Shown: positions 56,538-64,000 of the stretch, piece by piece
Layout: the number at the start of each line of letters is the position of its first letter
How positions within the stretch are numbered: position 1 is the stretch's first letter
Source of the DNA: Noviherbaspirillum malthae
Lineage (GTDB): Bacteria > Pseudomonadota > Gammaproteobacteria > Burkholderiales > Burkholderiaceae_D
DNA: 64,000 nt
Direction: 5' to 3'
Assembly: GCF_015352985.1 (NCBI RefSeq)
Contig: NZ_JACYXF010000026.1
Coordinates: 1-64,000 of the forward strand
Position numbers and translations under genes: made by a program
Notes under the pieces: model-generated
Seen by the model: only the letters and a program-made list of their open reading frames with translations
The model's database searches: none
What the model was told of the DNA's origin: nothing

Positions 56538-59500
56538 TCATGGATGCCGCGGATGCTGTGGATGTCCTTGAGCTTCAGGCTGGTTTGCCTGGCCGTCATG
56601 TGCGGCATGCGGATTTTCCGGGATCGCAGTTGCATCGTTGATGTCGGGAAGAGCCGGTCGGTCCAGCAAATCAACAAGACCTCTTGATTCAAGAAGATGT
56701 CTTGTTAAGTCAACGATTTCCCTTTCTCTGATTTCGTCGCTGATCACTCTGCCCAGCTGAATTTCGATATCGCGTTCTCCACCGGGTTCTTCGATTTCGA
56801 AACTGGCAAGGCGAGCGTTGATGCTTTGGTGATATTGGTCGCTGCTGAGCTGATCGACAATCCGCTCCTGCGCATTTTCATAGTTCTCCGGGTCCAGCCG
56901 CTTCAGTAATTCCAGCCAGGGCGACCATTGCAACGCAAGGTAGCGCACGAAACCATCCCGCTCGGATGCAATGACTTCCCGCGCTGCTGCGGTGTAATCT
57001 TCCTCACTCAGAGCGGCAATGTTTTCGAAAAGCATGCCAGCATCATCGATGGGTAGTGCCAGTAATCGCCGTAGCCGCACCTGAAGCGCAAGATAGACTT
57101 CAACGTCATCGGGAAGAGGGGGACGCGGCGTGGCGGCTTCGTCACCTTGCCACGCTTCGTGTGCTGCGGTCTGTTCTTCAATCTTGCGGCGGGCGAACAA
57201 TTCCAGCCGCTCCATGCGATACCAGCCTCGTGCCAATGCAATGACTTCGGGCAGTCGCTCGTCATAGGCCCCGCTGTTGATCTGCGCCGCCAGATCAAGC
57301 ATTTTCATGTGGTTGAATGAAAGCGTGATACGGTCATCACAATGTCCCAGCGCTTCTGCGCTCAATACCATTGTGGAGTTGCGCAGTTCCTGATCCATGG
57401 CAAGCCGATCCAGCCATTGCGTGATGTCGGCAAGCAGAATCGCATTGGAAAAATGGGTGGTCTCGCTCAGGCGTTCGAGAAAGCCGCTGAAGGCCTCAAA
57501 ACTTCCATCATCGGGGACATCGTGCCAATGTGCCATTGCCCGCAGCCTTGTCTGGTCATCGGGATACCAATTGGCAATTTGACGGCGTAACAGCGCCGGG
57601 GCGGGCAGGTCATAGGTAATGCGCGGCAGGTTCGCCGACTCGTCTTCATGCATGAGGCTGATCAGTATCAGCCGATCCTGCGTATGCACGGTGAAAAGAT
57701 TGCCACGAACATTCACATGACAATCCGGCCCGTACGAATCCATATCAAGCGTCAACGTATCGAAAAGATTGCGTTGTAGATCGAGCAAAGTCGGCCTGCC
57801 ATTAAAGCGGGGAAGCGAGGCCAGAGAATTGCGGCTGAGATCGATTACCCGCAAGGTATCCGGAAGGTTTTCCAGGCTCACCAACCGATTGCTTCTGGCT
57901 TCCAGGTGCAGCAGGCCATCGGGCAGGCGTGGCAGACCAGAGAGATTGTTTCGGTTGACGATCAGAGTATGAACCGTATCCGGAATAGGCGGCAGTTCCG
58001 TAAAGTTGTTCAGGCTTATATCGCATATTCGGAGCCCCGATGGCAACGGGCCGTTCAGCTGCGTTATTGACGTATTACGTGCATCTAGTTCGATCAGGCC
58101 CTCGGGTAAGCTGGGCAAGGTCTCCAGCAGATTGTCAGAGATGTTTAAAACACGAAGGTCGGCCGGCAGTTCAGGAATTTGCCTTAACCCGTTCAGGCTG
58201 ACATTCAGTTCATGCAATTCCCTTGGCAGAGGAGGAAGATCATGGAGGTTGTTGTCGCTGGCATCCAATTTCCTCAGGCTTGGTGGAATGCGTGGCAGCC
58301 ACTCCAATTGATTTCCCCGGACATTCAATTCTTCAATTTGTCTCAAGGGAGCCATTATTTTATCCAGCTCATTGTTGCTGGCATCCAGCCTGATCAGCGT
58401 ATCAGGAAGCTCGGGCAGATTTCGAATCTCGTTCGAAGCGATCTCCAGAACCCGTAGCTGCCGAGGCAGACCGGGCAGCTGCGACAGCCTGTTGCCACTG
58501 GCTGCCAACACTTCCAAGCCATCCGGCAGATCTGGAAGGCGGGTGAGCATGTTTTGCCGGACGTTCAAACGCCTTATCGTTGATGGAATATTCGGTAGAT
58601 TTCTCAGTGCATTCTCGCTGGCATCCAGATCCTCAAGCATTGGGAAGGCGGCGTCACTCAGCTCCAGCTGGCCTAGCTCATTATTTCTTGCATTAAGATT
58701 GACAAGTGCTGGAGGCAAGCCAGGTAAACGTTTCAGGTTATTGGCTGCGATGTCCAGGATGCGAATGCCAGCAGGCACGAGTGGCAGCTCCGCCAGGCCG
58801 TTGCCTGCAAGATTCAAGTGCTGCAGACTCTCGCACCTCGCCACCGACCGCAGCAGTTCCTCATTGAGAACGCGATTCGACAGCTTAAGTACCCTGAGGC
58901 CGCGCGGAAGTGCGGACAAGTCTAGAGCAAGCCTCGGCTGATCGTCATGCATGTTCAGGTCCAGTTCCGCCAGGGTGTCGGGCAGCTGCTGCAGGCGTTC
59001 AATTGGCGACAATGCGGCATGGAGTTGCTCAAGGTTTGCGGGCAGGCTTCCTATCGTAGTGAGCCGGCGATTCTGGCTGATATCGAGCGCCCGCAGCGTA
59101 GCAGGAAGCTCCGGCATGGCCTCCAAGTCATTACTCGCAAGGATAAGCCTGCCAACAGGCGGAAAATCCGCTGGCAAGCTTCTCAAGCCCAATGCGTTTA
59201 AATCCAGAACATCCGGCCGCGGGTCTGCGTCATACCATTGATTCAGCGCCTGCAACGCGTTATGTCTTCCAGCGGCTTCGGTTTCGGACAGGCCGGACAC
59301 CGAGGCCCAATCCCTCCATGCGTTGAGTGTTGATAATGGATTGCCATCGACATTGATCACTACCCCCTCGGGAAGATTCGGAGGCGCAGTTTTAAGTCCG
59401 AGATTGCTCAGGTCGATGAGTGAAGGACGTGGTACGGCCCGGCGCCATGCGCGAAGCCTTTCGAGCGCAGTATCCCGCTGCTCATATGGCAGGTGTGCTT

Positions 59501-59783
59501 CCTGTGCCCAAGCCGTCCAGGCCCGCTTGCTTTCGATATCCGCATGCCTGCGCATTCCTGCTGCGGAGTTCGGCCGAACTTTGCCGTTTGCTTTTGCGTA
59601 GGCCTTGTACAAGCTGGAGCGAATGGTATTTTCAAGTTGCCGAAGGCGTGGCTGCGCCCGACCATCGGTATTGCGGTCCTGATGCCGGATGTCGGCTGCC
59701 GCGTCGGCTCCTGATCGAGTTTCGATAATCTCCTCGTTCATGCGAACGTTGCGCATCCAGCTGGGAATGATCCGTCCTGCCAT
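56538..59783 (-). CDS. LRR-NEL type III effector (IpaH/SspH-like E3 ubiquitin ligase)
   Basis: A protein of 1081 residues. Residues about 185-670 are some 20 leucine-rich repeats of the short bacterial type (for example LPDTLIRLDASNNELDKI). The C-terminal 350 residues match the NEL domain of IpaH/SspH effectors. They contain SAEALGHCDDRITLSFNHMK, whose Cys815-Asp-Asp817 fits the catalytic CxD motif, then ALARGWYRMERLELFARRKI. NEL proteins move ubiquitin from host E2 to target proteins chosen by the repeats. The N-terminus (1-60) is polar and lacks a Sec signal. ATG 59783 lies 37 bases after an HrpL box; MNEE at 59741 is the alternative start. It ends with a His/Pro/Gln-rich tail. Confidence 0.9.
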   Translation of the reverse strand: MAGRIIPSWMRNVRMNEEIIETRSGADAAADIRHQDRNTDGRAQPRLRQLENTIRSSLYKAYAKANGKVRPNSAAGMRRHADIESKRAWTAWAQEAHLPYEQRDTALERLRAWRRAVPRPSLIDLSNLGLKTAPPNLPEGVVINVDGNPLSTLNAWRDWASVSGLSETEAAGRHNALQALNQWYDADPRPDVLDLNALGLRSLPADFPPVGRLILASNDLEAMPELPATLRALDISQNRRLTTIGSLPANLEQLHAALSPIERLQQLPDTLAELDLNMHDDQPRLALDLSALPRGLRVLKLSNRVLNEELLRSVARCESLQHLNLAGNGLAELPLVPAGIRILDIAANNLKRLPGLPPALVNLNARNNELGQLELSDAAFPMLEDLDASENALRNLPNIPSTIRRLNVRQNMLTRLPDLPDGLEVLAASGNRLSQLPGLPRQLRVLEIASNEIRNLPELPDTLIRLDASNNELDKIMAPLRQIEELNVRGNQLEWLPRIPPSLRKLDASDNNLHDLPPLPRELHELNVSLNGLRQIPELPADLRVLNISDNLLETLPSLPEGLIELDARNTSITQLNGPLPSGLRICDISLNNFTELPPIPDTVHTLIVNRNNLSGLPRLPDGLLHLEARSNRLVSLENLPDTLRVIDLSRNSLASLPRFNGRPTLLDLQRNLFDTLTLDMDSYGPDCHVNVRGNLFTVHTQDRLILISLMHEDESANLPRITYDLPAPALLRRQIANWYPDDQTRLRAMAHWHDVPDDGSFEAFSGFLERLSETTHFSNAILLADITQWLDRLAMDQELRNSTMVLSAEALGHCDDRITLSFNHMKMLDLAAQINSGAYDERLPEVIALARGWYRMERLELFARRKIEEQTAAHEAWQGDEAATPRPPLPDDVEVYLALQVRLRRLLALPIDDAGMLFENIAALSEEDYTAAAREVIASERDGFVRYLALQWSPWLELLKRLDPENYENAQERIVDQLSSDQYHQSINARLASFEIEEPGGERDIEIQLGRVISDEIREREIVDLTRHLLESRGLVDLLDRPALPDINDATAIPENPHAAHDGQANQPEAQGHPQHPRHP

Positions 59784-59819
59784 CGTCGGCTCTTTAGTAG
59801 ATAGAAATGAACAAGCAGA

Positions 59820-59847
59820 TGAGTGTTGCCAGCTTCACTTCGGTTCC
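59820..59847 (-). promoter_or_regulatory. HrpL box of the LRR-NEL gene
   Basis: On the minus strand: GGAACC, 15 bases, ACACTCA; only the first base of the -10 part differs from GGAACC-N15/16-CCACNNA. It is 37 bases before ATG 59783, an ideal position. Confidence 0.82.
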
Positions 59848-60273
59848 GTCGAAGAATAAGTAATTGTCTGCCGCCGGGCCACGCGCTTCCAATCCGGCAG
59901 GTAACGCCAGCGGTTCCATCGCCGCCTTGGCCCCGGCACGGCAAGTTCCGAAACTGGCAAAGGTACAGCGCCCTTCATGTCAGGCTGACGGGAAACAAGC
60001 AGCCGTTCCGAAAATGGTTTTTCCTTGAAGTAATGCCATGTCCGGAACATTGCCGGAAGCGGCAACGCGGTTTCGACCGGTCATTGGCGCCAGCGGATAC
60101 CGTTGACGCCATCCTGGATCACTACCAAACCACCCAAGCTTGCGATTTCTGCATTTCGGCCTGCGAACAAATTGTCAGTTTGGATGCTCTATTTGAAAAG
60201 ATTTTTCCGGACTGCTTTCCTTGCAAACATTCTTTGCAGGAAGGCACCTTCTTTTCAACCAGCGAATGCAGCG
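59848..60273. other. Intergenic region before glgE
   Basis: The glgE frame is open from 60103, but the 57 extra codons look unlike the family, so this stretch is probably noncoding. It should contain the glgE promoter. No operator was recognised. Confidence 0.45.
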
Positions 60274-63200
60274 ATGACGATGCCGACAACCATGCCTTTT
60301 CTGCCCAGAATTTATTCCATCAGCCTGCAGCATGCGGGTACGACCGGTGAACTCGACAGCATCCTGGAGCGATGCACGGCATTGGGCTTCGATCACCTGC
60401 TGCTGGTGCGGGAAGCAGGCGACGCAAGCGGAAGTGATGCGGTGCGCGGCATTATTCAAGCAGCGCGGCGGCACAGGCTGAATGTGCTGCTGGATCTGGA
60501 TGTCGGCAGCATAGGCAGTGATCCTGTCGTGGTGGAAACGCATGTCGACTGGTTCGAGCGGCGTGACGACAATAATGATCTGCCCGATCCGCGCCGCGAC
60601 CCTCTGCAGGAAGTGCGGCGTGTGCCGCGCTACGGCGACAAGGAAACTTTCGACTGCATTTGCAGTTATTGGCAGGAACGCCTGGAAGCTTGGTTGACGG
60701 CAGGCATCGCAGGCTTTCGCTGCACCTCAGTCAGCGAGCCGCCGCCGGCCCTGTGGTCATGCATGATCGGCGCCATCAAGCGCAGCCGTCCCGATGCGCG
60801 CTTTCTGGCATGGACGCCCGGCTGCACGCCGCAGCAGATGGAAGCGCTGGCCGGATGCGGCTTCGATGCCACTTTCTCCTCGGGCGCATGGTGGGATTTC
60901 CGTTCGCGCTGGCTGGTGGAGGAAGAGGCGCGGCTGCAGCGCATTGCGCCGCCCATTGCCTTTCCCGACAGTCCCAATGAAGCCGTCATTGCGCGGCTGG
61001 CCGGCAACGAGGAGCCGGAAGCGCGGCGCCGCATCTACCAGCGTGCGCTGCGTCTGGCGGCTGCCACCGGCAACGGCATCCTGGTGCCGCAGGGCTTCGA
61101 GTCCGGCATTTCCGGTCTTGCCGGGCCGGAGAAACAGGGAGGGCAGGGCAGCATCGACTTGAGCGCGGATCTGCAGGAAGCCAATTCCTTTCTGGCCGAA
61201 ACAGGCGCGCGCTTTTATCGCGGCACGCTGTGCATGATGAGCACGGTGGAGTCCGGCATCGCGGTGCTGCTGCGGGAAAGCGCCGCGTCCAACGGCGACG
61301 AGGCCTTGCTGATCGTGGCCAACTCAGACCCGATGCGCGCCTGCACGGTCAGCGAGGGCCAGCTGCTGGAACGCGCCGGCGGCTTCGTGCGCGACCGCAA
61401 GATATGGCCTTCGCCGGTCGAGCGCAGGGAGCGCATTCTGGAAAGCGACGGCATGCGCGACAGCGACCGCAGGCAGCCCGTCGACAAGAGCAGGAACGAC
61501 AGGGAAGACGCGCAGGCGGTGGCGCTGGAGGCGGCCGGCTTCCAGCTCTTTCTGACCCGCCGCCTGCCGCCCATCGTGCTGCCGCAGGCAGGCGAGGATG
61601 CGGCGAAGGCCGCGCTGTCGCCGCGCATTGCCATCGAGGCGATCTCTCCCGCCTGCGACGACGGCCGCTTCCCGGTCAAGCGCACCGTCGGCGAAGTGGT
61701 CGACGTCGAGGCCGACGTCTTCGTCGACGGCCACGACAAGCTGGCGGTGGCGCTGCTTTGGCGCACCGCCGACCAGGCCGACTGGCAGGAAACCCGCATG
61801 CACCTTGTGTCCAACGACCGCTGGACCGCGCCCTTGCCGCTGACCCGCGTCGGCCGCTATGTCTTCGCCGTGGAAGCATGGAAGGATGTGTTCGCCACCT
61901 ACCGCGATGAGCTGGAAAAGAAGACCACGGCCGGGCTCAACGTCAGCGTGGAACTCGAAGAAGGCAGGCTGCTGGTGCAGGCCGCGGCCGATCATGCCGA
62001 GGGCAGGGGCATCGGCAGCTTCGGTTATCTCAAAACCCTGGCCAACAGCCTGAAGAACGCTGCCAGCGATGCCGAGCGCGTGACCGCGCTGCTGTCCGAG
62101 CCGACCGCCGAAGCGATGCGGCAGGCCGATGCCAGGCCGTTCGCGGTGCGCAGCCAGCAATCGCTGCGCATCGACACCGAGCGTGTCGCCGCGCGCTTTT
62201 CCAGCTGGTATGAGTTGTTCCCGCGTTCGCAGAGCGGCGATCCGGCCCGCCACGGCACCTTCGACGATGTCATCAAGCGCCTGCCGGCCATCCAGGCCAT
62301 GGGCTTCGATACGCTGTACTTTCCGCCCATCCACCCGATCGGGCGCAAGCACCGCAAAGGCCGCAACAACAGCCTGACGCCGGGGCCGGACGATCCGGGC
62401 AGCCCGTATGCGATCGGTTCGGAAGAGGGCGGCCATGATGCGATCCATCCTCAGCTCGGCACGCTGGAAGACTTCCGCCGCCTGCGCGACGAAGCGGCGA
62501 GGCACGGGCTGGAGCTGGCGCTCGACTTCGCCATCCAGTGCTCGCCCGACCACCCCTGGCTGAAGGAACATCCCGACTGGTTTGCCTGGCGGCCTGACGG
62601 CACCATCCGCTATGCGGAAAATCCGCCGAAGAAATACCAGGACATCGTCAACGTTGACTTCTATGCGAAGGGCGCCATCCCGGGCCTCTGGACGGCTTTG
62701 CGCGACGTGGTGCTGTTCTGGGTCAATGAAGGCGTCAAGGTGTTCCGGGTTGACAATCCGCATACCAAGCCGCTGCCGTTCTGGGAATGGATGATCGGCG
62801 AAGTGAAGGCGCGCCATCCCGATACCATCTTCCTGTCGGAAGCCTTCACCCGGCCCAAGATGATGTACCGGCTGGCCAAGGTCGGCTATTCGCAGTCGTA
62901 CACCTACTTCACCTGGCGCCACACCAAGCAGGAATTCACCGAATACATGACCGAGCTCAGCCAGACGCCGGTCAAGGACTTCTTCCGGCCGCACTTCTTC
63001 GTCAACACGCCGGACATCAACCCGGTCTTCCTGCAGAAATCCGGCCGCCCGGGCTTTTTGATCCGCATGGCGCTGGCCACCACGCTCTCCGGATTGTGGG
63101 GAATGTACAGCGGGTTTGAGTTATGTGAAGGCACGCCGGTGCCAGGCAAGGAAGAATATCTGGATTCGGAAAAATACGAGATCCGTGCCTGGGACTGGCA

Positions 63201-63627
63201 GCGGCCCGGCAACATCATCCAGGAAATCACCTTGCTCAACAGGATCAGAAAGGAAAACCCGGCACTGCAGACGCACCTCAACATCCGCTTCCTGCCGGCG
63301 TCGAACGACAACATCCTGTTCTATATCAAGACCACGCCGCCCGCCGACAGCTGCGAGCGCTTCGGCGACAACGTGGTCATGGTGGCCGTCAACCTCGATC
63401 CCTTCAATGCGCATGAAGCGACGCTGGAGCTGCCGCTGTGGGAATTCGGCGTGCCCGACGACGGCGTACTGGAAGTCGAGGATCTCGTCAATGGAAGCCG
63501 CTTCGGCTGGCACGGCAAGCACCAGCAGCTGAGGCTCGACCCCTTCGTCTGCCCCTATGCCATCTGGCGCGTTCGCCACACCAGCAGCACAAGTCACGCA
63601 AGCCTCACTGGTCACACTGGAGCCTGA
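60274..63627 (+). CDS. glgE: Alpha-1,4-glucan:maltose-1-phosphate maltosyltransferase with degenerate GH13 N-terminal module
   Basis: A protein of about 1117 residues. The C-terminal 660 residues are GlgE, which adds maltose from maltose-1-phosphate to alpha-glucans. Features are the N-terminal beta domain (RIAIEAISPACDDGRFPVKR), PPIHPIGRKHRKGRNN, the nucleophile Asp (about 826) in RVDNPHTKP, the acid Glu in LSEAFTRP, and FVNTPDINP. The first 450 residues form another GH13-like module (PRIYSISLQ, DWFERRDD, GIAGFRCTSVSEPP), but the Asp expected after GFRC is Thr, so it looks catalytically dead. Start uncertain: ATG 60274, 60280 and 60292 are close together. It is followed 2 bases later by treS. 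Confidence 0.92.
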   Translation: MTMPTTMPFLPRIYSISLQHAGTTGELDSILERCTALGFDHLLLVREAGDASGSDAVRGIIQAARRHRLNVLLDLDVGSIGSDPVVVETHVDWFERRDDNNDLPDPRRDPLQEVRRVPRYGDKETFDCICSYWQERLEAWLTAGIAGFRCTSVSEPPPALWSCMIGAIKRSRPDARFLAWTPGCTPQQMEALAGCGFDATFSSGAWWDFRSRWLVEEEARLQRIAPPIAFPDSPNEAVIARLAGNEEPEARRRIYQRALRLAAATGNGILVPQGFESGISGLAGPEKQGGQGSIDLSADLQEANSFLAETGARFYRGTLCMMSTVESGIAVLLRESAASNGDEALLIVANSDPMRACTVSEGQLLERAGGFVRDRKIWPSPVERRERILESDGMRDSDRRQPVDKSRNDREDAQAVALEAAGFQLFLTRRLPPIVLPQAGEDAAKAALSPRIAIEAISPACDDGRFPVKRTVGEVVDVEADVFVDGHDKLAVALLWRTADQADWQETRMHLVSNDRWTAPLPLTRVGRYVFAVEAWKDVFATYRDELEKKTTAGLNVSVELEEGRLLVQAAADHAEGRGIGSFGYLKTLANSLKNAASDAERVTALLSEPTAEAMRQADARPFAVRSQQSLRIDTERVAARFSSWYELFPRSQSGDPARHGTFDDVIKRLPAIQAMGFDTLYFPPIHPIGRKHRKGRNNSLTPGPDDPGSPYAIGSEEGGHDAIHPQLGTLEDFRRLRDEAARHGLELALDFAIQCSPDHPWLKEHPDWFAWRPDGTIRYAENPPKKYQDIVNVDFYAKGAIPGLWTALRDVVLFWVNEGVKVFRVDNPHTKPLPFWEWMIGEVKARHPDTIFLSEAFTRPKMMYRLAKVGYSQSYTYFTWRHTKQEFTEYMTELSQTPVKDFFRPHFFVNTPDINPVFLQKSGRPGFLIRMALATTLSGLWGMYSGFELCEGTPVPGKEEYLDSEKYEIRAWDWQRPGNIIQEITLLNRIRKENPALQTHLNIRFLPASNDNILFYIKTTPPADSCERFGDNVVMVAVNLDPFNAHEATLELPLWEFGVPDDGVLEVEDLVNGSRFGWHGKHQQLRLDPFVCPYAIWRVRHTSSTSHASLTGHTGA

Positions 63628-63629
63628 AT

Positions 63630-64000
63630 ATGGATCGCCGCAGCATACCGAGAAAAACAAGTCCGCAGCCGGGCCACAACTTCAGCGACGATCCGCACTG
63701 GTACAAGGATGCCATCATCTATCAGCTGCATGTGAAGTCCTTCTTCGATTCCAACAACGACGGCATCGGGGACTTCGCCGGCCTGATCGACAAACTCGAT
63801 TACATTGCCGACCTCGGCGTCAATACCGTCTGGCTGCTGCCGTTCTACCCGTCGCCGCGCCGCGACGACGGCTACGACATCGCCGAGTACAAGGGCGTGC
63901 ATCCCGACTACGGCAGCATGGCCGATGCCCGGCGCTTCATTTCCGAGGCCCACCGGCGCGGCCTGCGCGTGATCACCGAACTGGTGGTCAACCACACGTC
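63630..64000 (+). CDS. treS: Trehalose synthase, N-terminal part (cut by window end)
   Basis: The first 123 residues are visible. HWYKDAIIYQLHVKSFFDSN, then GDFAGLIDKLDYIADLGVNT, WLLPFYPSPRRDDGYDIA and ELVVNHTS are the start of a TreS GH13 barrel, which interconverts maltose and trehalose. ATG 63630 begins 2 bases after the glgE stop with GGAG upstream, so glgE-treS is one operon. In the known pathway TreS makes maltose, a maltokinase (often fused to TreS) makes maltose-1-phosphate, GlgE polymerises it and GlgB branches it. Whether a maltokinase domain follows is outside the window. Confidence 0.93.
   Translation, partial: MDRRSIPRKTSPQPGHNFSDDPHWYKDAIIYQLHVKSFFDSNNDGIGDFAGLIDKLDYIADLGVNTVWLLPFYPSPRRDDGYDIAEYKGVHPDYGSMADARRFISEAHRRGLRVITELVVNHT

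Noticed and set aside
61324..62994. 556-codon frame opposite glgE
   Set aside because: Antisense shadow of conserved GlgE motifs.

Overview
The window is high-GC DNA with a betaproteobacterial gene repertoire. A Pls/PosA-type NRPS, Kup, CueR/CopA, a Gram-negative porin, a GlgE/TreS glycogen-trehalose locus and HrpL-type type III promoters together suggest Burkholderiales, most likely Oxalobacteraceae near Herbaspirillum/Noviherbaspirillum. The assignment is inferred from gene content and style only. I saw no rRNA, tRNA, CRISPR array, transposase or integrase.

Layout. 0.3-3 kb: small proteins, an SRPBCC protein, a low-GC candidate effector (1491-1949) and a GNAT acetyltransferase. 3.1-7.9 kb: an NRPS-like Pls/PosA synthetase followed directly by its phosphopantetheinyl transferase. 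8.4-10.3 kb: a kinase-fold candidate effector. 10.5-13.8 kb: a Rieske oxygenase, a BMP-type lipoprotein and a HAD hydrolase. 13.9-16.9 kb: copA-cueR behind a CueR operator. 17.1-20.8 kb: kup, a diguanylate cyclase and a YjbQ protein. 21.0-25.9 kb: a reverse-strand periplasmic copper operon with its own CueR-type promoter and an unnoticed DUF411 remnant. 26-35.5 kb: a short peptide gene with terminator, a response regulator-GGDEF-EAL gene broken by an in-frame amber codon, alginate lyase plus porin, a hybrid sensor kinase and small enzymes. 35.6-39 kb: a decayed TetR gene beside a large inverted repeat, an SDR and several small proteins. 39.5-51.3 kb: glgA, glgB, a sugar nucleotidyltransferase, an LLM oxidoreductase, a frameshifted sterol desaturase, a GH16 protein with an altered active site, an SDR and a GH13 glucosidase. 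51.6-59.8 kb: three candidate type III effectors with a 2-oxoglutarate oxygenase/LysE exporter pair between them. 60.3 kb to the end: glgE and the start of treS.

Most interesting signal. Five reverse-strand genes (starts near 1949, 10210, 52620, 54206 and 59783) each have upstream a sequence matching the HrpL box (GGAAC[C/T]-N15/16-[C/T/A]CACnnA). One encodes a leucine-rich-repeat protein with an IpaH/SspH-type NEL E3 ligase domain, an established type III effector class. One begins with a eukaryotic N-myristoylation motif and carries CheR-methyltransferase-like motifs. One is kinase-like with a disrupted catalytic loop. Two are unrecognised. This points to a dispersed HrpL regulon of effectors, several apparently undescribed, inserted among carbohydrate genes. 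The secretion apparatus itself is not in the window.

Other systems. CopA/CueR and the five-gene periplasmic copper operon share CueR-type promoters with 19-bp spacers, so they probably form one copper regulon. GlgA/GlgB plus GlgE/TreS supply both the classical and the maltose-1-phosphate routes to alpha-glucan. The HxD oxygenase overlapping a LysE exporter looks like an amino-acid modification and export pair.
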